From Treponema denticola (GTDB taxonomy: Bacteria > Spirochaetota > Spirochaetia > Treponematales > Treponemataceae), in assembly GCF_024181405.1 (NCBI RefSeq), contig NZ_CP051302.1:1178001-1242000 (forward strand): a stretch of DNA of 64,000 nt, read 5' to 3'. Below the pieces are notes generated by a model. The model ran no database searches. It was not told the origin of the DNA and saw only the letters and a program-made list of their open reading frames with translations. The position numbers were made by a program, and so were the translations under genes. Below are positions 15,888-26,806 of the stretch, in pieces. Within the stretch, counting starts at the first letter, position 1, and every line of letters starts with the position of its first letter.

Positions 15888-18800
15888 ATGGGGAATGCAT
15901 TAGGTACACTATACGCCGAATTAGCACTAAAAACAAGTGAATTTGAAAAAGCTGTTATTAAATCGAAAAAACTTGCAGATAAGCTAAACACAGACATTGA
16001 AAATATCACAGATCAAATAAATGAAAAATTAAAATCTATTGGCGTCGGATTATCCGCAGGCGTTACCCTACCCTTAACTCTTTTCGGAAAACAGGCATTA
16101 GATACTTTTACCAACTTTCAACAATCAATGCAAAATACCTTTTCTGTAATGGGTGCAACAAGTGCAGAAATGGAAGCATTGAGAAAAAAAGCGGAAGAAA
16201 TGGGAGCTACCACTCGCTTTAGTGCAAGTCAGGCCGCTGACGCTTTGTACAATCTAGGTTCTGCCGGACAAAGTGCCTCACAAGCAATGAGCAGCCTTGA
16301 CGGTGTATTACGACTTGCCGGTGCAACCGGCAGCGATTTAGCCTTTACATCTGGAACTATAGCCTCAACCCTATCACAGTTTAACCTAGAAGCGGATAAA
16401 GCCTCGCACATTGCTGATGTTTATGCAATGGCAATAAGTAAGTCGCAGGCTAACATGACTAAGTTGAGTTATTCAATGAAGTATGTCGGCCCTGTAGCTT
16501 CAGGCTTAAATATAAAACTTGAAACAGCAACAGCAGCTTTAATGAGGTTATACAATACGGGTTACGGCGGAGAGATGGCCGGAACATATCTTAGAGCCGG
16601 CTTACAAAAGCTTGCAAGCGGCGCTGATGATTTTAAATCAGCCCTTGAAAGTATCGGATTGACTTATGATGATGTTAATCCTAAAACAAATGATTTTGCG
16701 GATATTATAGACAGATTAAAAGAAAAGCAAGTAGATATAAATAAAGCAAACGAACTATTCGGCAACATTGCAGGCGGAGCAATGGCAAAACTTATTGAAG
16801 GTGGCGGAGAAGCAATCCGTACAATGGACGGGTTGTTGCAAACCTCCGATGGGGCAGCAAAAAAAATGCAGGATATACAAAACGCTTCTTTTGCAAATAC
16901 AAAGGCAGAGTTAGCAAGTGCTTTTGAAGCTGTCCAGATTACACTAACTTCAAATGTTATTCCGGCTGTCAATATATTTGCCCAAGGTTTAACAAATGCT
17001 TTAAAGTTTATAAATGAATTACCTGTCGGAGTACAAACGGCAGGTACGGCTTTTGCAGGACTGGCAGCAGCCGCTGGCCCCCTTCTACTTGTAGCAGTCG
17101 GCGTAAAAAAAATAAAACAAGAAATGGTAGAACTCAATATGGTTGCAGCCGTAAACCCGATAATGGCGTGGGGAGCGGCTATAGCCGGTGTTGCAGCCAT
17201 TGCTGTGGGTATTATTGCACAGGTTAGGAAAGCACAAGAAGAAGCCGAAAAAGAGTCTTTTAGATATTTGGAAAGAGCAAATAAATTAGCTGATGAAGCT
17301 CAAGAAGCTGGAGCAAAAAGCAGTAAAATAGGCTCTTTGATGGATAAATATAATAGTCTTAAAGATATTGTAGGGAAAACAACTGAGCAGCAGCATGAAT
17401 ATAATGAGACATTAAAAGAACTACAACAGCTTGTACCCGATTTAATTATAAAACAAGACGATTTTGGGAACTCTTATATTGAAAATACGAACAAAGTAAA
17501 ACAAGCTCAAAAAGATTTATGGAAGCTCGAAAAAGAAAGAGCAGAACATGCCCTACTTGTTAGCAGCCTATCAGAAGATAGTGCAAAGAACAAGCTAGGA
17601 AAATTAAAAAAAGAAAGAACAGAATTAGAGACATCTTCTAAAAAATTGGTAGAAGCAGAAAAAAAAGCAAGAGAAAAAGCAATAGAAGTAAATATTCTTA
17701 TAGAAAAATTTATTGCAACAAATGATGCAAAAATAAAAGACCAGCTTGTAAGAATGACAGGCGGTGTTACAATCAGTGCTATTAGGGCAAATGCAGAAAG
17801 AGAAGCAAAGGCGGCTGAAGAAGCTACTATCAAACTTCAGAATCAACTTAGTGCAGTAAATGATAAGATTGAAGAAACTGAAGACCTTTTGTTAAAAAAT
17901 GAAGCTCTCAGGGAGCGAATCAAAGATATAGATAAGCGACAAAATGAAGAAGAAAAAAATCCTACACCTGTAAAAAAGACACGACAAGAATACGCTGATG
18001 AAGAATGGGAAGATTATCAAAAACAGAAAAAGAGAATTCAAGAAGAAAAAAAAGAAGCAGACTCATTAAAAAAAGATTATGATGACATCGGCAAAAAAAT
18101 GGATGATATTCGTAATAGAATTACAAAGCTACGCAATATGCAGGCTGCCGATATTGCCGAAGGCATAGGTTTTTCTAGGTGGGCGAAAGAATTAAAGCAA
18201 TTTTATGCAGAACTGGAAAGCCTTGATAAGGAAAATGAAGCTAGAAAAAAAAGTAAGGAAGTAAAGAAAAAAGAACCAAAACTTGAAGGTTTCGCAAAAT
18301 ATGCAGAAGAACAAAGAAAACTTAGGGAAGAGTTAAAAAAGACACAAGAGGAAATACAAAAAACTAAAGACCTTTTAGAAAAAGATAAGAAAAAACTTGA
18401 TAATGAAAAAATGTCTGATGAAGACAGGAAAGACCGTGAAGGTTACCTAAAACAACAAGAAGAACGCCTCCATAAAATAAATATGGAATTGGGAAATACA
18501 AAATATAGTCTAAGCGAAATTGCCAGCACTATAAAAGATTTAAGTCGTTCCGGCAAATCTCAATATCAATTAAAACTTATTGACATTGAAGCAGAGAAAG
18601 AGAGAATCGATGAAGTTATAGACGCTGCCGTTAAGGCGGAAAAAATCACTGCCGAAAAAGCTAAAGAATTAAAAAAACAAAATGAAGAAAATGAAAAGAA
18701 AGAACAGCAACAGGCAACAGCCCAAGCTATGAACTCATATCTTCAAGGAGCTATAGGGATTGCCCAATCTTTAACAAATGTTATTGCAAATGCAATAGAG

Positions 18801-20372
18801 CAAGGCGGACTTGACGGATTATCGGCTATAGCCGCTGCCGGAAATATTATCGGTCAAATCGGGAATATGATTACCGATCCTATGACAAAAGCAATACTAG
18901 GTTCCATAAGTGCGATTGTCGGAATTGGGACATCAATAATTGGAGCCATAAACAGAAAAACGGAAAAAGAAGTTGCCGAAGCAAACAGAGAAGCTGAAGA
19001 ACTGGAAAAAAAGAGACTTGATGAAATAGATAGAAGAGTTGCCGGTGTTTTTGAGAATATAGCTAAACGAATGAATGGAGTAAATAAAGCTCAAATAGAC
19101 TGGAAAAATGCTCTTGATATTGGAGGGCTTGAACGACAGAAAAAAAAGATAGATGTTTTTTTAAAAACAGCAGAAAATTTAAAAACAACTGAAACAAGGG
19201 ACGAACGCAGACAAAGAACTAGAACTGTCGGTAGTTATCATTCGGTTGGTGAACGAGTTTTGTTTGGGCTATTTTCATTCGGTGCATCTGAACTTTTTAT
19301 GCAACAAAAAGTATCAGAAACATATATAGAAAAAGTACCATTAACCGTTAAAGAATTACTTGATAAAATGTATCAAGCGAGAGAAAGAGGAGACAACGAC
19401 CTCGCAGACAAATTACAAAAAGTTATAGAAGAAACGATTAAAGAAGCCGCAAAAAAAGAAGGGATAAACCTTGATAATGTTGATGGTATATCAAATTATA
19501 TACAAGGGCTTGATACAGCTTTGGCAAACTATATAAAAACACGTGATTTAACTGCATTTAAGAAAGAATTAAAAGATGCTCTTTATGAAGCCGTTATACA
19601 AAAAACTATTTTTAATTCTGCATTAAAAAAAATAATGGCAGACTTAGATTTAGTAGAACAAGGAAAATTAAGTAAGGAAGATTTTGAAAAACACTTAGAG
19701 GAAATCGGAAATAACGCTATTGAAACAGCCGATAAACTTTCTGCATTATTTGGACTATCAAAAGATTTTGATAAAATAAAAGAAGAGTGGAAGCAAATAG
19801 GAAGTGCAATGTCATCCGCTCTTACATCAACCCTCGGCGAGTCTGCCTATAATGCCGACTGGGGCAGTTTTAAAAAATCTTTTGCTGCCGAAATGAAAAA
19901 GGCTATTATCCAATCGGCTATTGAGAGTGCCGGTATTAAAGCAAAGGTAGATGAAATAATTAAACAAATAATGGATGACGGTAAAATATCAGGAGATGAA
20001 ATAAATGATACGATAAATAAATTAAAAAACCTGTATGATAATTTAGAAGGGAATATGGCCGAATTAGCCAAAATAAATAAAGCTCTTGAGGGTGGTGTTG
20101 AAATAAAATCTAAAACATCAGGTTCTATTATTCAGCAATTATCTGGTGCAGATAGAGATTGGTTTATGGAAGTCTTGAAAGAAGGTTTTACAAAAATCAA
20201 TCAGGTTATAGATTTAAAGGAAACGACAATTCAACACATGGCAGCAACACAGATTATAATCAATTCTTTAATCTATAATTCATACAATAGTACTATTTAT
20301 ATACAAGCAACAGAAACCACAGACCTAAAAGGGTTGATTGGCGAAATAGTTGAACAAGCGTTAGCGGGGTAA
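15888..20372 (+). CDS. Tail tape measure protein
   Basis: The longest gene, 1494 residues, immediately after the chaperone pair. The N-terminal part has the TP901 tape-measure pattern, ending near residue 100 in MGATTRFSASQAADALYNLGSAGQ. There are hydrophobic segments at about 385-440 (alanine-rich) and 950-1025, and very long coiled coils between 450 and 950. Tape measures set tail length at about 0.15 nm per residue, which suggests a tail near 220 nm, and are ejected with DNA into the cell. The start has a fair ribosome site (AAAGGG). Confidence 0.9.
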   Translation: MGNALGTLYAELALKTSEFEKAVIKSKKLADKLNTDIENITDQINEKLKSIGVGLSAGVTLPLTLFGKQALDTFTNFQQSMQNTFSVMGATSAEMEALRKKAEEMGATTRFSASQAADALYNLGSAGQSASQAMSSLDGVLRLAGATGSDLAFTSGTIASTLSQFNLEADKASHIADVYAMAISKSQANMTKLSYSMKYVGPVASGLNIKLETATAALMRLYNTGYGGEMAGTYLRAGLQKLASGADDFKSALESIGLTYDDVNPKTNDFADIIDRLKEKQVDINKANELFGNIAGGAMAKLIEGGGEAIRTMDGLLQTSDGAAKKMQDIQNASFANTKAELASAFEAVQITLTSNVIPAVNIFAQGLTNALKFINELPVGVQTAGTAFAGLAAAAGPLLLVAVGVKKIKQEMVELNMVAAVNPIMAWGAAIAGVAAIAVGIIAQVRKAQEEAEKESFRYLERANKLADEAQEAGAKSSKIGSLMDKYNSLKDIVGKTTEQQHEYNETLKELQQLVPDLIIKQDDFGNSYIENTNKVKQAQKDLWKLEKERAEHALLVSSLSEDSAKNKLGKLKKERTELETSSKKLVEAEKKAREKAIEVNILIEKFIATNDAKIKDQLVRMTGGVTISAIRANAEREAKAAEEATIKLQNQLSAVNDKIEETEDLLLKNEALRERIKDIDKRQNEEEKNPTPVKKTRQEYADEEWEDYQKQKKRIQEEKKEADSLKKDYDDIGKKMDDIRNRITKLRNMQAADIAEGIGFSRWAKELKQFYAELESLDKENEARKKSKEVKKKEPKLEGFAKYAEEQRKLREELKKTQEEIQKTKDLLEKDKKKLDNEKMSDEDRKDREGYLKQQEERLHKINMELGNTKYSLSEIASTIKDLSRSGKSQYQLKLIDIEAEKERIDEVIDAAVKAEKITAEKAKELKKQNEENEKKEQQQATAQAMNSYLQGAIGIAQSLTNVIANAIEQGGLDGLSAIAAAGNIIGQIGNMITDPMTKAILGSISAIVGIGTSIIGAINRKTEKEVAEANREAEELEKKRLDEIDRRVAGVFENIAKRMNGVNKAQIDWKNALDIGGLERQKKKIDVFLKTAENLKTTETRDERRQRTRTVGSYHSVGERVLFGLFSFGASELFMQQKVSETYIEKVPLTVKELLDKMYQARERGDNDLADKLQKVIEETIKEAAKKEGINLDNVDGISNYIQGLDTALANYIKTRDLTAFKKELKDALYEAVIQKTIFNSALKKIMADLDLVEQGKLSKEDFEKHLEEIGNNAIETADKLSALFGLSKDFDKIKEEWKQIGSAMSSALTSTLGESAYNADWGSFKKSFAAEMKKAIIQSAIESAGIKAKVDEIIKQIMDDGKISGDEINDTINKLKNLYDNLEGNMAELAKINKALEGGVEIKSKTSGSIIQQLSGADRDWFMEVLKEGFTKINQVIDLKETTIQHMAATQIIINSLIYNSYNSTIYIQATETTDLKGLIGEIVEQALAG

Positions 20373-20377
20373 ACACT

Positions 20378-21118
20378 ATGAAAATATTTTATAACAATGA
20401 AATGTTAGACATTCCAATCTGGATAACGGCAAGTGATAATTCGGTGCAGATTGCAAATCACACAGCAAAAATAAACGATAGGCATGGTGAGGTGTCTTTT
20501 GGAGAGCATGTCTATTCGGCCCGCTCTTTTAATTGCTCAGGTACTATCTTTGCCGAAAAATATGAAGATGTAGAAAAAGAACGCTCAAGGCTTACATCTC
20601 TTTTAGTAGGCCGTGAATTAAAAGTTTATCGGGATGATGATGATAAAATATTTTATATTTGCTGTTTAATTGGTAATATAAAAATCAGTTATAATCATGG
20701 TATAGATCTCGCAAAAACATTTACTATAAGTTTTATGCTAAAAGCACTAGACCCGTTCGGTTATGGAGAAGAAAAAGAAAAATCTATAGTCGCGGGACTT
20801 CAAACATTACCAATCCAAAATGATGGCAATTATATGACTCTTCCCATAATTGAAATTAACACTACAGAAAGTCTTAATGGATTACTTTTAAAATGTGGTA
20901 ATTCTTTTTTAGAACTATCTGGAGAAATAACACCAACATCAGGGCAAATATTACAATATCAAGACGGTAATCTTTTTTTAAATAATGATGATATATCTTA
21001 TAAGCTATCAGATAAAAGTTTACTCTACCCTCTTTCGCTTCAAGCCGGTAATAATAATTTAGAAATAAAAATACACTCCGGCAATATAAAGATTAAATAT
21101 CATGGGAGGTATGTATAA
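20378..21118 (+). CDS. Distal tail protein (Dit-like)
   Basis: A 246-residue beta-rich protein directly after the tape measure. Its N-terminal half has the Dit pattern: strands around residue 50 (ARSFNCSGTIFA), a helix with YEDVEKERSRLTSLL, and KTFTISFMLKALDPFGYG. The C-terminal half is a galectin-like barrel, as in siphoviruses of Gram-positive bacteria. Dit forms the hexameric hub joining the tube to the tip. It overlaps the tail-tip gene by one base (TAATG). Confidence 0.75.
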   Translation: MKIFYNNEMLDIPIWITASDNSVQIANHTAKINDRHGEVSFGEHVYSARSFNCSGTIFAEKYEDVEKERSRLTSLLVGRELKVYRDDDDKIFYICCLIGNIKISYNHGIDLAKTFTISFMLKALDPFGYGEEKEKSIVAGLQTLPIQNDGNYMTLPIIEINTTESLNGLLLKCGNSFLELSGEITPTSGQILQYQDGNLFLNNDDISYKLSDKSLLYPLSLQAGNNNLEIKIHSGNIKIKYHGRYV

Positions 21119-24039
21119 TGGTTATTTTTTACGATAAAAACGGTAGAAGAATAGGAAAGGCTTATGAGGTTGGTTGGAACTTTAGTCAAAAACGCAATAA
21201 AGAAGGCACGGGCAAAATAGAGCTTGTAAATTATCCTGTCGGTGCAAAATATGCTTCTTTGTATAAGGGAAAAGAAAAAATAAAAGATGTTGTTATTACA
21301 GAAAACTCAAGCAATGACAAAGGGGTAAATACGAACATCCGTACATTGGAAAGTCTTTTCAAGAATTATCGATTGCCGGAAAATTGGAAAGGGTGGAACA
21401 AGAAACCTTTAAACTTTGTATTATCAGATGCAGTAAACGGCTTTGACTATATTCAAAAATCAACAATAGAGGATTTTTCACATTATCTTGAAAAAACAAA
21501 TGTGGCATTAAACAAAATAAAAGATGGGGACATACACTTAGACTATTATCAAGAAGGAGATAGTCTTAAATATTATGAAGAAGGAACTATTACATTCGCT
21601 TTTGATTGCGGAGATATAGCGGGGCAAAGATATGTTAGGTGGGTAGAAACTACCGGAGAAAAAGTATATATAGGCATTCAATCCGTATCATCGGATACAC
21701 CCATAAGCAGCATATCACAAGTTGACTTTTCGGGGGTTCCAATTTTAAATGCTAGACGAGATATAGAAAATGACAGCTCTTTTTCAGGTGTCCCTATTGC
21801 AAGTATGGGCCGCTATGTTGCCATTCGATTTGTCTTGAAATATATCAATCCCGATTGGATTAGTGATTTTGCAACACATAAAGTTTACAATGAAAATAAT
21901 GTACTTGTAGATAGAACCGTTAGAGGATTTACTCCGGTAATACGAGCTTTTGAAATTATTACAAGAAAAAAAAGTGAGTTTAAAATAAAATCCGTGCCAA
22001 TGGATATGGGTGAATTGATCGAAGATATAGAGCTTTCAAACATATCAATATGGGAAGCTGTCCAAAAAATAAGAGAAAAATATAAGTTTGACACAAATTG
22101 TTACATTGAAAAAGACAAAATATATTTTGAGTTTGCAAAATCTTTAGTTAAAAATAAAACAAGAAAAGCTAAATATCTTTTGCGGGCAAGTGATAAACAA
22201 ACATCTTCCTTAAACAATACAAATATTAAAGAACTAAAACAAGAGATACAAAAAGTTAATGTTTTGCATTGTTACGGAGAGGGAGAAAGACAGCAAAAAA
22301 TATATCTAAGAATACCTGAGGTTGGAACTTTTGATAATCTGCCCACTGTAGAAGATACTTTTTCTGATAGTAAAATAAAAACAAGAGAAGGACTAAAAAC
22401 AGCTGGAGAAAAAGCATTAAAAGAAAAAAGAAAAGAGGATAATCCGATATTTGAAGTTGAAACAATAATACCTATAAGACTTTTTGATAAAATATCTTTA
22501 ATCCATCCTGATACTGAAAAAGTCTATGAGTGTATTGTTGAAGAAGAAAACATATCTTATAAGGGTAATGTTTTTACGCAGAAATTTGGCATTGGCGGAG
22601 ATTTATTCAACCCTTTATCTGCTCTTATCCCAAAAGATGATAACAACCATGAAAATAAAATTTTGAAACCACCCGTAGGCTTAACTGCTACAGGCAAAAT
22701 AAAATCAATCAGTTTAGAATGGGATGGCGATGATGTTGATTTTGTAGTACGTTGGAAAGAAAAGGGGCAGATAGTTTATAATTACAGGCACTCAAAGCAA
22801 ACAAAGATACTTTTTGAAAGATTAAAACCAAACTCTGAATACTTATTTAGTGTTGCAAGTGTTTATGAAGGCCGTATATCCGACTATACTGCTGAAATAT
22901 CTTGTATAGCTATAGCAGAGTCAGCCTTTTCCTTCCCCACCGACACCGACATTTTAAGCCTTCTGAATTTTGACGAAACACCCCAAGCCCTGCCCGCCCC
23001 CAACCCGTCTTATACAGCTTGGAAATCTAAAATCATTGAATACGATTGCACAGATAAACAAGAAATCAAGATGACTTTTGAGGAAGCGTTAAATAATATA
23101 ATTATTTTATCTGGAGAATTAAAAAACGATTTTACATTAAAATTATTTTTCGACAAGCAAAACGGAAACGGGGCTAAGCAGTATTTAATAGTTTATAAAT
23201 TAACGGGTAATTTTAATGTAATAATTCAAACTGAAGAACCCGCAACTAATAAAATCTCTCAAAACATAAACGCCAAAACATTCGGCCTTGGCTGTTATGC
23301 GGTGGTAGATTTTAGAGGCAATGTGTGGGCTTTTGAGGGCAATATTAAGCAATCCTTAATTGATGAAATTTTGCAGCACACAGAAAATAAACTTAACAAT
23401 AATGCTCAACAAACAATTACTAATTTTAAAAATGAAATAAATAATTTTTATCTTGAAGAAAAAAATAAAATGAATATTTTTATTCAAGAAAAAATGAATG
23501 AAATAAAAAATTATCACAAAAACCGCTTTATTAAAGAGTCCGGAGCAATCGGGGAAATTCGGTACTTCACCAGCAAAAAATATACTTATGGCTATTTATA
23601 TGCAAACGGCTATTCTTTTATTCCAGAACTTTACCCCGATTTCTATCAATTTTGGCTTGAAAATTTTGGGGACAAGAAAAAGAAAAACTATCTAGGCTAT
23701 GACGCTTTCGGCTACCCGAAGCTGCCTGACTTGCGAGGTGTTGCATTAAGAGCTGTCGACGACGGAAGCGGCCGAGGCGGCGCAACCTTGGCACTGGAGT
23801 ATCAAGGAGACGCTATAAGGAATATTAAAGGGGGATTTTCCTCTGCTGCAGGTGGTGTCTCGCCAGAACATGGCCATCTTTTTTATACCCTCAACCACTT
23901 CGTGTCTGGCCACGGACATACGAGCGATTCGAATGCTTCGTATATTAGTTTTTTGATGGATGCATCCCGTGTCGTTCCCACAGCAAAAGACAATAGAATA
24001 AAATCTTACGGGGTATACCCGTTTATAAAAGTTATATAA
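21118..24039 (+). CDS. Tail tip (Tal-like) protein with FN3 and collar-type C-terminus
   Basis: A 973-residue protein after Dit. The first 510 residues look like the Tal/gp27 tail-tip barrel (FDKISLIHPDTEKVYECIVEEE). Residues about 520-600 form a fibronectin type III-like module (PPVGLTATGKIKSISLEWDGDDVDFVVRW contains the typical Pro-Gly start). A coiled coil follows at about 755-800, and the end resembles phage tail-collar fibres (IGEIRYFTS, PDLRGVALRAVDDG, HGHxxxxxSNASY). It probably contacts the cell surface. The C-terminal His-rich segment may bind metal, as in trimeric fibres. Confidence 0.75.
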   Translation: MVIFYDKNGRRIGKAYEVGWNFSQKRNKEGTGKIELVNYPVGAKYASLYKGKEKIKDVVITENSSNDKGVNTNIRTLESLFKNYRLPENWKGWNKKPLNFVLSDAVNGFDYIQKSTIEDFSHYLEKTNVALNKIKDGDIHLDYYQEGDSLKYYEEGTITFAFDCGDIAGQRYVRWVETTGEKVYIGIQSVSSDTPISSISQVDFSGVPILNARRDIENDSSFSGVPIASMGRYVAIRFVLKYINPDWISDFATHKVYNENNVLVDRTVRGFTPVIRAFEIITRKKSEFKIKSVPMDMGELIEDIELSNISIWEAVQKIREKYKFDTNCYIEKDKIYFEFAKSLVKNKTRKAKYLLRASDKQTSSLNNTNIKELKQEIQKVNVLHCYGEGERQQKIYLRIPEVGTFDNLPTVEDTFSDSKIKTREGLKTAGEKALKEKRKEDNPIFEVETIIPIRLFDKISLIHPDTEKVYECIVEEENISYKGNVFTQKFGIGGDLFNPLSALIPKDDNNHENKILKPPVGLTATGKIKSISLEWDGDDVDFVVRWKEKGQIVYNYRHSKQTKILFERLKPNSEYLFSVASVYEGRISDYTAEISCIAIAESAFSFPTDTDILSLLNFDETPQALPAPNPSYTAWKSKIIEYDCTDKQEIKMTFEEALNNIIILSGELKNDFTLKLFFDKQNGNGAKQYLIVYKLTGNFNVIIQTEEPATNKISQNINAKTFGLGCYAVVDFRGNVWAFEGNIKQSLIDEILQHTENKLNNNAQQTITNFKNEINNFYLEEKNKMNIFIQEKMNEIKNYHKNRFIKESGAIGEIRYFTSKKYTYGYLYANGYSFIPELYPDFYQFWLENFGDKKKKNYLGYDAFGYPKLPDLRGVALRAVDDGSGRGGATLALEYQGDAIRNIKGGFSSAAGGVSPEHGHLFYTLNHFVSGHGHTSDSNASYISFLMDASRVVPTAKDNRIKSYGVYPFIKVI

Positions 24040-24050
24040 GGAGATAAAAA

Positions 24051-25154
24051 ATGACAAATGAACAAGTAATCGAAGCCGTCAATCGGCTTACCGAAACCTA
24101 CAATGAAGTTAAAGCAGAACTTAACGAAGTAAAAAGGCAAGCCGCTATTTTACAACCGCTTTATAAAAACGGGCAGATAATTTGGGACGGCCGAGAAGAC
24201 TTCCAGATGACAGATGAACCTCTTACTAATTTAATTGGAGTTGGAACAGGAGCTGTTTCAAAATATGGAAAATGGTTCACCCAATATATGACAAAATTGA
24301 CTGGATGTACTGTCATTTCAAATTGTGAAACTCAAACACCCGTAAATTATATTGTTATAAAAGTAAAATTGCCCGAAAATAAAGACGGGGCTTTTTTTAT
24401 AAAACATGCAAATGCTGACAGTTGGCAACACGGAATTACAACAGCATGGATGTGTAATTCCGATAAAAGTATAAAAAAACTATTAGGCTCTCAAGATGCG
24501 GATAAGCACGCTGATTATGCTAAAAGCGTTGTATTTAATCCTAAAAACCAAGACGCATGGGACTCAAGATATTACCAATGGGTAGCTTTTAATTACAATA
24601 AAGAAGACATAATAAAAGATGATGAGGGATATTCTTATATAGCATTGTCTAACTCTGTTACTCCTTGGTATATCGGAGGCTGGGCGGTTGCAGAAAGAAA
24701 CACGGGCTTTATGTGGACACCTGCAAGAATTTTCGATTTAGAGTTTTATAATCCAACAAACAAAAGTACTTCCAATTCACTATCGGCAGGTCTTACCCTG
24801 TCTTATTTTAATCAAAATAAAAAACATACAAATGTAAGAATTCCCTATTCAAAGACAGGAAATTTAATAATAGGCATTTTGTGTTGGGCTGAACATTATG
24901 CCCCGAATCCCAGCTTTACGGGATTCAAAACAAACGCCGAGTTTAATTTTGATAAAATTGTTTGCGGTAATTTTGCAAAAATAAAACAAAACTTACCCAA
25001 CTATCAATGGGGCTTCGTCCATGTTCCTGAAGATGAAGTCCTTAAAAACACGGTAGAGAATAACGGCCTTAAACTTTTGCAATTTAATATTGACGTTCCG
25101 GAAAACGAAAGAGCTTTTCATTTTGCCGGAATGTTTACAGAAACAGAGGTGTAA
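24051..25154 (+). CDS. Tail fibre-associated protein, unknown
   Basis: A 367-residue protein led by AAGGAG. Residues 1-35 are a coiled coil (NRLTETYNEVKAELNEVKRQ), the rest is beta-rich with many Trp and Tyr residues and no membrane segments. It sits between tail tip and a LamG-bearing fibre protein, so it is likely a virion surface part that contacts the host. I do not recognise the fold of the main domain. Confidence 0.6.
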   Translation: MTNEQVIEAVNRLTETYNEVKAELNEVKRQAAILQPLYKNGQIIWDGREDFQMTDEPLTNLIGVGTGAVSKYGKWFTQYMTKLTGCTVISNCETQTPVNYIVIKVKLPENKDGAFFIKHANADSWQHGITTAWMCNSDKSIKKLLGSQDADKHADYAKSVVFNPKNQDAWDSRYYQWVAFNYNKEDIIKDDEGYSYIALSNSVTPWYIGGWAVAERNTGFMWTPARIFDLEFYNPTNKSTSNSLSAGLTLSYFNQNKKHTNVRIPYSKTGNLIIGILCWAEHYAPNPSFTGFKTNAEFNFDKIVCGNFAKIKQNLPNYQWGFVHVPEDEVLKNTVENNGLKLLQFNIDVPENERAFHFAGMFTETEV

Positions 25155-25157
25155 ATC

Positions 25158-26801
25158 ATGGAAGCAATAAACTACGCAAACGGTGCAAATATGACATTAC
25201 CTGAAGATAGTCAAATAGTGCAAGGTATATCGGGGAACGCCGTTTACTTACCGGCAGGGGCAGGCACTATGCCTATTGCAGGCAACAGAAACGAGCTTAC
25301 TATTTCTCTTTGGCGGCAATGGGACGGAGTTGTAGAAGCAGACCACTACAGGGGCGTTTTTTCAACGGCAAATATAAAAGCCTACTTTGACCAAGCAACG
25401 GACTTTTTAACAATAGAGCTTGCAGAGGTTAAAACCGTAACCGACATAAAAGACGACCAAGAGCAGGCGCATTGGTGTTTTCTTTTTTCAAAGAACAGCT
25501 TTTTTAAAATCTACAAGAACGCAGAATTAAAGGCAGAACTTACTACAGGCAATTACCCCGTAGACTTTTCCGAAGGCTTTACACTTGGAGGCGGCAGAAC
25601 ACACGCTACTTTTGACGAGGTTAGAATGTATAAGTCGGTTGTAACCGAGCCCGAAATCAGGGGCTTATACCGCCTTGTAACAAAAGGAACGCAGGTTCAA
25701 CAACTTGAAAATATCGTTACAGAGGCAGCGCCGAAATATCTGGGTGTCGTCGAAACCGTTCCCGATACAAAAACAGTCATCATCACTAAGGGTGAGAAAT
25801 TCGGATTTGTAGACGCTAACACCGGCGATTGGGTGCTTTCGTGCAAGACTATAGGCGGCTGGAAGGTCGGCGTATGCTATAAGTGGAGCGGTCTAGCATG
25901 GAAGCCCCTAGAACCGGCTATAAACTATGCAAAAGAGTATCATTCTTGCTTAGTACACTTATTCGAGATTGAGGAGCTAAAACAGCAGACGGGGCACTTC
26001 GGGGCTTTGTTTGCTAAGGTGCTGGTAGCTCAAAAAGCGATGATTGATGAGCTTTTAGTCAATCAGGCGTTTATCAAAAATCTTGTGGTTAGAAAACTGC
26101 GTATCGATACAATCGAAGGCGATGAGCATAACGATTTTGAAGCGTGGTTTGACGAGCTGAATGGGTTGAAGATTAGGAATAAAGGAGAAGAGATTTTTAG
26201 GGTTGATACGAATGGCGATGTTTTTGCTAAAAACGCCACAATGATAGATGGTTATTTTTCTGGAGAATTAAATACGCCTACTTTAAAATTACTAAAAAAA
26301 ACACCTGAAACTATACCTTTCTCATTTACAAGCGGACAAACAGCACGCGATATGTTTAATGCCATAGGAAAGCGAAACAACAGCTCAGCAACAGGCTCCT
26401 TTAAAGGCCGGCAAATTGTAAAAATAAGTTCAGGAGAAAAAATTAAAATCATCACTGACTGGAGGAGCTTTAATAGATATGCAGGAATTTGGGAGTATTT
26501 AAAATGTGAAGAGGATTATTTCTATGTTCATATCATTACCGACAATGGGGTTTTTGAATATGGAACTTTTAAATATGGAAGCAAATACAAAAGACCTCAA
26601 GGATATTTAAACCCAGACTACGCAGGAGGCGCGCCAGAGTATTGCGGCAGCCTTTCTATAAATAAACTTGATGAAAATATATCCTTTTATTTTACTGGCA
26701 ACTTTGAAACTTTCAAGCTTTCCAATCTTCCAACAACACTACCAAATGAAGTCGGTATTGTGTGGGTGGACACTCAGGGGTATCTTCGCTTAAAGTTATA
26801 A
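25158..26801 (+). CDS. Tail fibre/host-specificity protein with LamG-like domain
   Basis: A 547-residue protein. Residues about 25-175 look like a concanavalin-type LamG jelly roll (ELTISLWRQWDG, TFDEVRMYKSVVTEPEIRGLYRL), a sugar-binding fold. Residues about 255-375 have the short strand repeats of a trimeric fibre shaft (IKNLVVRKLRIDTIEG, FRVDTNGDVFAKNATMIDGYF), as in DUF1983-like central fibres. The C-terminal 170 residues are a globular beta domain. It is the last tail gene, followed at once by a minus-strand lipoprotein gene. Likely role: receptor recognition. Confidence 0.7.
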   Translation: MEAINYANGANMTLPEDSQIVQGISGNAVYLPAGAGTMPIAGNRNELTISLWRQWDGVVEADHYRGVFSTANIKAYFDQATDFLTIELAEVKTVTDIKDDQEQAHWCFLFSKNSFFKIYKNAELKAELTTGNYPVDFSEGFTLGGGRTHATFDEVRMYKSVVTEPEIRGLYRLVTKGTQVQQLENIVTEAAPKYLGVVETVPDTKTVIITKGEKFGFVDANTGDWVLSCKTIGGWKVGVCYKWSGLAWKPLEPAINYAKEYHSCLVHLFEIEELKQQTGHFGALFAKVLVAQKAMIDELLVNQAFIKNLVVRKLRIDTIEGDEHNDFEAWFDELNGLKIRNKGEEIFRVDTNGDVFAKNATMIDGYFSGELNTPTLKLLKKTPETIPFSFTSGQTARDMFNAIGKRNNSSATGSFKGRQIVKISSGEKIKIITDWRSFNRYAGIWEYLKCEEDYFYVHIITDNGVFEYGTFKYGSKYKRPQGYLNPDYAGGAPEYCGSLSINKLDENISFYFTGNFETFKLSNLPTTLPNEVGIVWVDTQGYLRLKL

Positions 26802-26806
26802 TTTTA

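Noticed and set aside
23500..24039. Diversity-generating retroelement target at the end of the tail-tip protein
   Set aside because: T. denticola has such systems, but no reverse transcriptase or template repeat is in the window and the C-terminus looks like an ordinary tail-collar fibre end.
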